A DNA stretch of 64,000 nt from Bifidobacterium panos. GTDB taxonomy: Bacteria; Actinomycetota; Actinomycetes; Actinomycetales; Bifidobacteriaceae. Shown here one piece after another: positions 58,368 to 64,000 of this stretch (positions are counted from its first letter, which is position 1; each line of letters opens with the position of its first letter). Both the position numbers and the translations under genes were made by a program. Where the stretch lies: positions 62,001 through 126,000 of the forward strand of contig NZ_JAAIIJ010000003.1 in NCBI RefSeq assembly GCF_012932445.1, written 5' to 3'. The notes under the pieces are model-generated. The model had not been told where the DNA came from. It worked only from the letters and a program-made list of their open reading frames with translations, and ran no database searches.

Positions 58368-59705
58368 CTACAGCTTGGGCAGATACTTGCGCAACTCGAA
58401 CGGCGTGACCTGACGGTTGTATTCGTCCCATTCCTGACGCTTGTTGGCCAGGAAATATTCGAAGGCATGTTCGCCGAGCACGTCGGCCACGAAGTCGGAT
58501 TTCTCCATGATCTTCAACGCCTGGCCGAGGGAAGCAGGCAACGGCTCGATGCCCATGGACTGGCGCTCCGCGTCCGTCAGCTCCCACACGTCATCGCTGG
58601 TGGGCTCGCCCAGCTGCATCTGCTTGTCGATGCCGTCGAGGCCAGCCGCCAACAGCACGGAATAGGCGAGATACGGGTTGGCAACCGGGTCAAGCGCGCG
58701 GAACTCCATGCGCGCCGAATTGCCCTTGCCGGGTTTGTATTGCGGAATGCGAAGCAGGGCGGAACGGTTGTTGTGGCCCCAGCAGATATAGCTCGGCGCT
58801 TCGTTGCCGCCCCACAGGCGCTTGTAGGAGTTGACGTATTGGTCGGTGACGGCGCAGATTTCGGCCGCGTGGGCGAGAATGCCGGCGGCGAACTGGCGAG
58901 CCGTCAGGGACATGTTAAATTCCTGACCCGCTTCATAGAAGGCGTTGGCGTCACCCTCGAACAGACTCAGGTGGGTGTGCATGCCGGAGCCGGGAGCATC
59001 GGCCAAGGGCTTGGGCATGAAGCTCGCATGCAGGCCGCGTTCGAGCGAAATCTCCTTGACCACCGTGCGGAACGTCATGATGTTATCGGCCGCGGTGAGC
59101 GCATCCGCGTATCGCAGATCGATTTCGTTTTGGCCGGGGCCGCCCTCGTGATGCGAGTATTCCACGGAAATGCCCATCTGTTCAAGCATGTTCACCGTGG
59201 CGCGACGGAAGTCCATGCCCGGGCTGCGCGGCACGTGGTCGAAGTAGCCGCCTGCGTCGATGGGCGTGGGGGCTTGGGACCAATCGTCCTGATGTTCGAA
59301 CAGATAGAATTCGATCTCCGGGTGCACGTAGAAGGTGAAGCCCTTCTCCTTGGCCTTGGCCAGCGCGCGCTTCAGGACATAGCGCGGGTCGCCCAAGCTC
59401 GGCTCGTCGTCGGGAGTGAGCACGTCGCAGAACATGCGGGCGGTGCCTTGCGGGCCGCCGCGCCACGGCAGGATCTGGAAAGTGGAGGGGTCTGGTTTGA
59501 CGATCATGTCGTCTTCGGAAACGCGGGTCATGCCCTCGATGGCCGAACCGTCGAAGCCGAGCCCTTCCTCGAAGGCCTCTTCAAGCTCGGCCGGCGCGAT
59601 GGCCACGGACTTCAACGTTCCCAGCACATCGGTGAACCATAGGCGAATAAAGCGCACGTCGCGTTCTTCAACCGTGCGCAGGGCAAACTCCTGCTGCTTA
59701 TCCAT
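58368..59705 (-). CDS. glnA2: Second glutamine synthetase (GlnA2 type)
   Basis: A 445-residue GS-I enzyme of the shorter actinobacterial form. FDGSAIEGM, HPEIEFYLFEH, GSGMHTHLSLFEG, NNRSALLRIP and NPYLAYSVLLAAG are present. The adenylylation loop of GlnA1 is replaced by DVWELTDAERQSMG, with no tyrosine, so GlnE cannot act on it. It lies 62 bp after the hisA/priA gene and could be read from the histidine operon. Confidence 0.94.
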   Translation of the reverse strand: MDKQQEFALRTVEERDVRFIRLWFTDVLGTLKSVAIAPAELEEAFEEGLGFDGSAIEGMTRVSEDDMIVKPDPSTFQILPWRGGPQGTARMFCDVLTPDDEPSLGDPRYVLKRALAKAKEKGFTFYVHPEIEFYLFEHQDDWSQAPTPIDAGGYFDHVPRSPGMDFRRATVNMLEQMGISVEYSHHEGGPGQNEIDLRYADALTAADNIMTFRTVVKEISLERGLHASFMPKPLADAPGSGMHTHLSLFEGDANAFYEAGQEFNMSLTARQFAAGILAHAAEICAVTDQYVNSYKRLWGGNEAPSYICWGHNNRSALLRIPQYKPGKGNSARMEFRALDPVANPYLAYSVLLAAGLDGIDKQMQLGEPTSDDVWELTDAERQSMGIEPLPASLGQALKIMEKSDFVADVLGEHAFEYFLANKRQEWDEYNRQVTPFELRKYLPKL

Positions 59706-59767
59706 AAGGTCTTATCCTCACACCCGCGTGTTATGGCTTTGTTACTTTGCACACGCTCTATTGCTTA

Positions 59768-60493
59768 TTATTTGGCGACGACGAGCGCTTCTTCGAGACT
59801 GAAGGCGCGGGCATAGAGGGACTTGCCCAAAATCGCCGAATCGACGCCGTATTGCGCCAGCTCCTTGATGGCTTTCAGATCGTCGAGCTTGGCGATGCCG
59901 CCGGAAGCCGTCACTTTCGCGTTCGTACGCTCGGCCACCTCTTTGAGCAGCGCAAGGTTCGGGCCGGACATCATGCCGTCCTTGGCCACGTCGGTGACCA
60001 CGTAACGCGAGCAACCGGCATCGTCGAGCATCTTCATCGTCTCGAACAGGTCGCCGCCCTCGCGTGTCCAGCCGCGCGCCGCAAGCGTGTGCCCGCGCAC
60101 ATCAAGTCCGACGGCCACTTTGTCGCCGCACCGGGCAATGACCTCGCGCGTCCATTCGGGATTTTCCAACGCGGCGGTGCCGATGTTCACGCGAGCCGCG
60201 CCGGCTTCAAGGGCCGCGTCAAGCGAAGCGTCGTCACGCACGCCGCCGCTCATTTCGATATTGACTTCTCTGCCCAGCTCGCGCACGATTTCCTTGAGCT
60301 GGGCGCGATTGTCGCCCGTGCCGAAGGCGGCGTCGAGATCGACCAGATGAATCCACTCGGCTCCGGCCTCAACCCACGTGCGGGCGGCCTCAAGCGGCGA
60401 GCCGTAATCGGTTTCGGAACCGGATTCGCCCTGGCGCAAACGCACGGCCTTGCCGTCGCGCACATCGACGGCGGGAAGCAGAGTGAGGGACAT
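59768..60493 (-). CDS. hisA: Phosphoribosyl isomerase PriA/HisA
   Basis: A 241-residue TIM barrel isomerising ProFAR in histidine synthesis. [40 protein letters not shown] and [14 protein letters not shown] with catalytic aspartates. In Actinobacteria this enzyme often also does the TrpF step (PriA); whether it does so here depends on the presence of trpF elsewhere. Confidence 0.92.
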   Translation of the reverse strand: MSLTLLPAVDVRDGKAVRLRQGESGSETDYGSPLEAARTWVEAGAEWIHLVDLDAAFGTGDNRAQLKEIVRELGREVNIEMSGGVRDDASLDAALEAGAARVNIGTAALENPEWTREVIARCGDKVAVGLDVRGHTLAARGWTREGGDLFETMKMLDDAGCSRYVVTDVAKDGMMSGPNLALLKEVAERTNAKVTASGGIAKLDDLKAIKELAQYGVDSAILGKSLYARAFSLEEALVVAK

Positions 60494-60518
60494 ATTCTTT
60501 TTCTCCTTGACAAACTGA

Positions 60519-60549
60519 TTTGGGATGGTTTGGAATGATTTGGAAATGT
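60519..60549 (-). repeat. Three imperfect 10-11-bp tandem units between hisH and hisA
   Basis: ATTTGGGATG, GTTTGGAATG and ATTTGGAAATG follow each other in the 68-bp spacer, shortly upstream of the hisA ribosome-binding site. Confidence 0.8.
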
Positions 60550-60561
60550 TTCAACGCAATT

Positions 60562-61206
60562 TCAGAACGTGGCGATCCAGTTTTCCAACAGCTGGGCGCC
60601 TGCGTCCCCGGATTTCTCCGGGTGGAACTGTGTGGCGAACAATGCGCCGCGCTCATAGGCCGCGACGAAACGACTGTTGTCATACTTGCACCATGCAACA
60701 TGTTGCGCATCGGACAACTCGACCTGCTGGTCGGCGAGATCGAGAGCACGCGCCTCATGCGCGGCATAGGAGTGGACGAAATAGAAGCGCTCCTTTTCGA
60801 CGCCTTTGAGCAACGTCATGCCGGGGTCGGCTTCGACGGTATCCCAACCCATGTGCGGCACCACATCCGCGTCCAACGGATCCACCCAGCCGCCGATCAG
60901 GCCGATGCCGGGTGTTTCGGTACCGTGTTCGCGGCCGATTTCAAACATCACCTGTTCACCGACGCACACGCCAAGCACCGGGCGGCCGGCGCGCAGGCGG
61001 TCGAGCACCACCCTGTCGCCACCGACCTTCTTCAGCCCCTCCATGCAGGCGGCGAACGCACCAACGCCCGGAACGACCAGGCCGTCCGCTTCAAGCGCCT
61101 GGCGATAATCGGAGGTCAGCGTGGTATCGACGCCGAGGCGCGTGAGCGCACGCACCATGGAGCGCACGTTGCCGAAGCCATAGTCGAATACAACAGCGGT
61201 GGTCAT
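60562..61206 (-). CDS. hisH: Imidazole glycerol phosphate synthase glutaminase subunit
   Basis: A 214-residue class I glutamine amidotransferase giving ammonia to HisF. VVPGVGAFAACM, the nucleophile Cys in GVCVGEQVMFE (Val-Glu variants of the usual GICLGMQ), and the catalytic pair in TQFHPEKSG are seen. HisF is not in the window. Confidence 0.94.
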   Translation of the reverse strand: MTTAVVFDYGFGNVRSMVRALTRLGVDTTLTSDYRQALEADGLVVPGVGAFAACMEGLKKVGGDRVVLDRLRAGRPVLGVCVGEQVMFEIGREHGTETPGIGLIGGWVDPLDADVVPHMGWDTVEADPGMTLLKGVEKERFYFVHSYAAHEARALDLADQQVELSDAQHVAWCKYDNSRFVAAYERGALFATQFHPEKSGDAGAQLLENWIATF

Positions 61207-61219
61207 CTGTGTCTTCCTT

Positions 61220-61247
61220 ACTGCATGTTATTTACTGAACGTTATTT
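61220..61247 (-). repeat. Imperfect 14-bp tandem duplication before hisH
   Basis: ACTGCATGTTATTT and ACTGAACGTTATTT (12 of 14 identical) fill the junction; the second overlaps the stop codon of the upstream unknown gene. Confidence 0.8.
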
Positions 61248-61961
61248 GATACTCGAACCGCGGGTGGAGCCGCCTTTGCCGAAACGGGTGTGCTTGGAAA
61301 TCACCCGCATGGCCGACGCGCGATCGTATCGGCCGGAATCGATGACCTCGAACCCGCGTGTTTTCAGCTGGGCCACGGTGGTGATGCCGAGCATCAGGTC
61401 TTCAACGAAACGCGGCGTGGAATTGAACAGGACGGGCGGGGCAAGTTCGGAGCCCGCCTTGCCGCCGGCGTACAGCATAATCTGCAGCTTGTCGGCGCGG
61501 TTGACGCCGAGAATGACGGACATGCCGGACACCACAGTGGTGATGTCCTTGGCCGCGGCCTCGGGCGAATCGCCGTCAAGGTTGCGCAACACGGCAATGG
61601 CACCCTGATTGGAGCCCACGCAGTCGGCGGAGATATCGGCCAGCTGGCAGAACGCGGCCAACAGCTCGGCGGAAGCCACGCGGGTGACCAAGGCCGCCAT
61701 TTTGGCCTTGTCTCCCAGCAGGCCGGCCAAAGCCTCGTCGAAGCCCACGGAGGGGTCGATTTCGGAGGCGTCGTCGGGAATCTCGACATTTTCCATATCC
61801 GGCGCGCCCAGCGCATCCGGCGCATCCGTCACACTGCCGCTGGTCTCGCCCGATTCTCCAGCGAATTCCTTCTCGAAACCGGCCACGGCCGCCTCGAGCT
61901 CCTCGTCGGAGAAATGCTGACGAGCGAAGTCCTTGCCTTTGTCTTCAGATTCGTCGCTCAT
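61242..61961 (-). CDS. Unknown protein inside the histidine operon
   Basis: A 239-residue cytosolic protein not recognised. The first 85 residues are very acidic (DEELEAAVAGFEKEFAG, IPDDASEIDPSVGFDEALAG), the rest is a compact alpha/beta-looking domain (VLRNLDGDSPEAAAKDIT, VILGVNRADKLQIMLYAGG) with a basic end RFGKGGSTRGSSIK. Its start overlaps the hisB stop (TGATG; GTG 3 bp earlier is possible), so it is coupled to hisB. A role linked to histidine synthesis or its control is only inferred from position. Confidence 0.8.
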   Translation of the reverse strand: MSDESEDKGKDFARQHFSDEELEAAVAGFEKEFAGESGETSGSVTDAPDALGAPDMENVEIPDDASEIDPSVGFDEALAGLLGDKAKMAALVTRVASAELLAAFCQLADISADCVGSNQGAIAVLRNLDGDSPEAAAKDITTVVSGMSVILGVNRADKLQIMLYAGGKAGSELAPPVLFNSTPRFVEDLMLGITTVAQLKTRGFEVIDSGRYDRASAMRVISKHTRFGKGGSTRGSSIK

Positions 61962-62560
61962 CACAGCGCACCTTTGGTACTGGGAATGCCGTCCACGCGC
62001 GAGTCGAGCTCGACGGCGAAACGCAATGCCCTGGCCAGCGCTTTGAACTCGGCTTCGGCGATATGATGCGGGTCACGCCCGGCGAGCACCTGCATGTGCA
62101 GGCAGATGCCGGCGTGCATGGCGATGGATTCCATCACGTGACGCACCAACGAGCCCGTGAAATGCCCGCCGATCATGCAATATTCAAAGCCTTCCGGCTC
62201 ACCGGAACACACGCAATAGGGACGCCCCGAGACATCGACCACAGCCTTGGCCAGCGCCTCGTCCAACGGCACGGTGGCGTCAGCGAACCGGCGGATGCCG
62301 CGCTTGTCGCCCAGCGCCTGCTTCAAGGCCTCGCCGAACACGATCGCGGTGTCTTCGACGGTGTGGTGCGCATCGATATCGGTGTCGCCGTGCGCGCGAA
62401 TCGTCAGGTCGATCAGCGAATGCTTGCCCAGCGCCGTCATCATGTGGTTATAGAACGGCACGGACGTGTCGATGTCGGTCTTGCCGGTGCCATCGAGGTT
62501 CAGCTCAAGGTCGATGCGCGATTCGCTGGTCTGACGAACGATGTGTGCTGTTCTTGCCAT
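61961..62560 (-). CDS. hisB: Imidazoleglycerol-phosphate dehydratase
   Basis: A 199-residue manganese enzyme. [24 protein letters not shown], and [16 protein letters not shown] carry the metal-binding histidine/glutamate clusters. It is the monofunctional bacterial form without phosphatase domain. Confidence 0.97.
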   Translation of the reverse strand: MARTAHIVRQTSESRIDLELNLDGTGKTDIDTSVPFYNHMMTALGKHSLIDLTIRAHGDTDIDAHHTVEDTAIVFGEALKQALGDKRGIRRFADATVPLDEALAKAVVDVSGRPYCVCSGEPEGFEYCMIGGHFTGSLVRHVMESIAMHAGICLHMQVLAGRDPHHIAEAEFKALARALRFAVELDSRVDGIPSTKGAL

Positions 62561-62569
62561 GATGCTCCT

Positions 62570-63730
62570 TTACGCCGCTTCCACTATACGTAACACTTGG
62601 GTCAATGCCTCGCGGAAGCGCGCCATCTCCTCATCAGTGCCCATGCACACGCGCAACCAGCCGGCGGGGCCGACCACGCGGATAAGCACGCCGCGCTTCA
62701 ACAGTTCGTCGAATATCTCGTCGCGCTTGTCGAAATGACCGCCGAACAGCAGGAAGTTCGAGCCGGACTCGGCCACATCAAGCGGCTCGCCTTTGTAGGT
62801 CTGGGTTTCAAGCCACGCGGCGGTGGCTTCGCGGGTTTCGCGCAGGTGCTCGACGCGGCTCAGCTGCTCGTCGGTGTGCTCGAACGCGGCCAGCGCGGCG
62901 GCCTGGGTGACGGCGCTCAGGTGATAGGGCATGCGAACGATGCGCACGCAGTCGATGATGCCTTTGCTCGCGGCAAGATAACCCACGCGCGCACCGGCGA
63001 AGGCGAAGGCCTTGCTCATGGTGCGCGACACCGCCAGATTCGGGTGCGCCTTGATGAGGCTGACGGCACTTTCGGTGCCGGATTTACGGAACTCCACATA
63101 CGCCTCGTCGATGACGACGATGGGGTGCACCCCCGCGTTCGCGCCCGCGACTTCGGCGGTTTCGCACACTTCGAGCACGCGCTCGATCTCGTCCATCGGC
63201 AACGGCGTGCCAGTGGGGTTGTTCGGGCTGGTGAGCAGCACCATCGAAGGCCCGACGGCATGAATCTGTTCGATCAGCGCTTCGATGTCCAGCGTGAAGT
63301 CCGCCTTGCGGTGGGCGAGTTGCCAGCCGGTGAAGGTGTCGCGCGCGTATTCCGGGTACATCGAATACGTGGGGTCGGCGCCGAGGGCGGTGCGCCCCGG
63401 GCCGCCGAACGCCTGGAACAGCTGCAACATGATCTCGTTGGAGCCGTTCGCGCCCCACAGCTCATCCACGTCCAAGCGGGTGTTCGATTCGCGCGCCAGA
63501 TAATCGCTGAACGCCTGGCGCAGTTCGATGTGCTCGCGGTCGGGATAACGGTTGAGCGTCGGGGCGATGTCGCGCACACGCCTGGCGATGGCCTCACACA
63601 CGGCCGGATCCGGCTGGTATGGGTTCTCGTTGACGTTCAGGCATACGGGCACGTCAAGCTGCGGCGCACCATACGGCTCCTCGCCGATCAGGTCGTTGCG
63701 CAGGGGCAGATTCTGTGGAATCGCACTCAT
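62570..63730 (-). CDS. hisC: Histidinol-phosphate aminotransferase
   Basis: A 386-residue PLP enzyme of fold type I. NVNENPYQPDP at the start, the NPTGTPLP cofactor stretch, DEAYVEF, and SRTMSKAFAFAGARVGYL with the PLP lysine. Overlaps hisD by 4 bp (ATGA). Confidence 0.96.
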   Translation of the reverse strand: MSAIPQNLPLRNDLIGEEPYGAPQLDVPVCLNVNENPYQPDPAVCEAIARRVRDIAPTLNRYPDREHIELRQAFSDYLARESNTRLDVDELWGANGSNEIMLQLFQAFGGPGRTALGADPTYSMYPEYARDTFTGWQLAHRKADFTLDIEALIEQIHAVGPSMVLLTSPNNPTGTPLPMDEIERVLEVCETAEVAGANAGVHPIVVIDEAYVEFRKSGTESAVSLIKAHPNLAVSRTMSKAFAFAGARVGYLAASKGIIDCVRIVRMPYHLSAVTQAAALAAFEHTDEQLSRVEHLRETREATAAWLETQTYKGEPLDVAESGSNFLLFGGHFDKRDEIFDELLKRGVLIRVVGPAGWLRVCMGTDEEMARFREALTQVLRIVEAA

Positions 63731-64000
63731 CGAAGGCCGGCCTTCTCTTCCTGTTCGACGATGGTCTCTTTGTTGTACGGATCATCGATGAAACGGCTCA
63801 ACACGCACTCGCCGTGCGCCGGCAGGTCTTCGGAGACGGCGAAGGCGTTGATGCGTGCGGCGATGGCCTTCAAGCCTTCCTCGTCGTATTCGATGACTTC
63901 GACGGGCTTCATGAAGGTGTGCACGCCAAGGCCAGCGGCGAAACGTGCAGTGCCGCCGGTGGGCAGCACGTGGTTCGAGCCGGACATGTAATCGCCCAGC
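63727..64000 (-). CDS. hisD: Histidinol dehydrogenase, C-terminal part
   Basis: The last ~90 codons, cut by the window edge. LGDYMSGSNHVLPTGGTARF is the conserved HisD end region, and RINAFAVSEDLPAHGECVLSR follows. HisD oxidises histidinol to histidine and starts this operon. Confidence 0.93.
   Translation of the reverse strand, partial: LGDYMSGSNHVLPTGGTARFAAGLGVHTFMKPVEVIEYDEEGLKAIAARINAFAVSEDLPAHGECVLSRFIDDPYNKETIVEQEEKAGLR

Overview
The window is a bifidobacterial chromosome segment, GC-rich in its core parts. The clearest taxonomic mark is the tmRNA, whose tag reads AKSNRTEFALAA, the Bifidobacterium form. Actinobacterial families of unknown function (DUF3043, DUF4191), a MraZ-led division/cell-wall cluster, a HelD-like helicase and a histidine operon with PriA/HisA all agree. 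No rRNA, tRNA, complete insertion sequence, prophage or CRISPR array was seen.

Layout. 1-6.5 kb: core genes (M20 peptidase, DUF3043, a dihydrolipoamide-dehydrogenase-like flavoprotein, DUF4191, glnA1), preceded by a nest of inverted repeats. 6.6-7.45 kb: decayed genes (cupin, Fic). 7.45-18.8 kb: a lower-GC sugar locus, all on the minus strand, with AraC regulator, HAD phosphatase, lipoprotein-anchored binding protein, two permeases and a GH35 beta-galactosidase, plus a 1134-residue DUF5107/TPR protein upstream. 19-20 kb: a frameshifted PBECR4-type gene and small remnants. 20.1-29.4 kb: a sugar-acid locus with an enolase-superfamily dehydratase and MFS carrier divergent from transketolase, SDR, KDG kinase, KDPG aldolase and an RpiB-like isomerase, followed by a GntR regulator. 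SDR and isomerase resemble streptococcal DhuD and DhuI, so the set could turn 4-deoxy-hexulosonates or uronate-derived acids into pyruvate and glyceraldehyde-3-phosphate, by-passing the bifid shunt. This is the most notable system here.

29.6-38 kb: Mrp ATPase, then an efp-nusB and carA-carB-pyrF-gmk block on the minus strand. 38.2-39.2 kb: a small AT-rich accessory patch (cytidine-deaminase-like gene, RhuM remnants, a 25-bp perfect hairpin) next to the 3' end of ssrA. 39.7-53.7 kb: the dcw cluster mraZ-rsmH-ftsL-ftsI-(murE-like)-murF-mraY-murD-ftsW-murG-murC-ftsQ, tightly overlapping, with a MraZ operator in front, a MurE-like protein that has lost its ATP-binding signature, and no ftsZ after ftsQ. 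54-64 kb: HelD-like helicase and serA on the plus strand, then the minus-strand histidine operon hisD(partial)-hisC-hisB-unknown-hisH-priA, followed by glnA2 and a membrane-anchored protein.

A recurring non-coding theme is short tandem duplications (8-14 bp) in intergenic junctions, often directly before a start codon or Shine-Dalgarno site.
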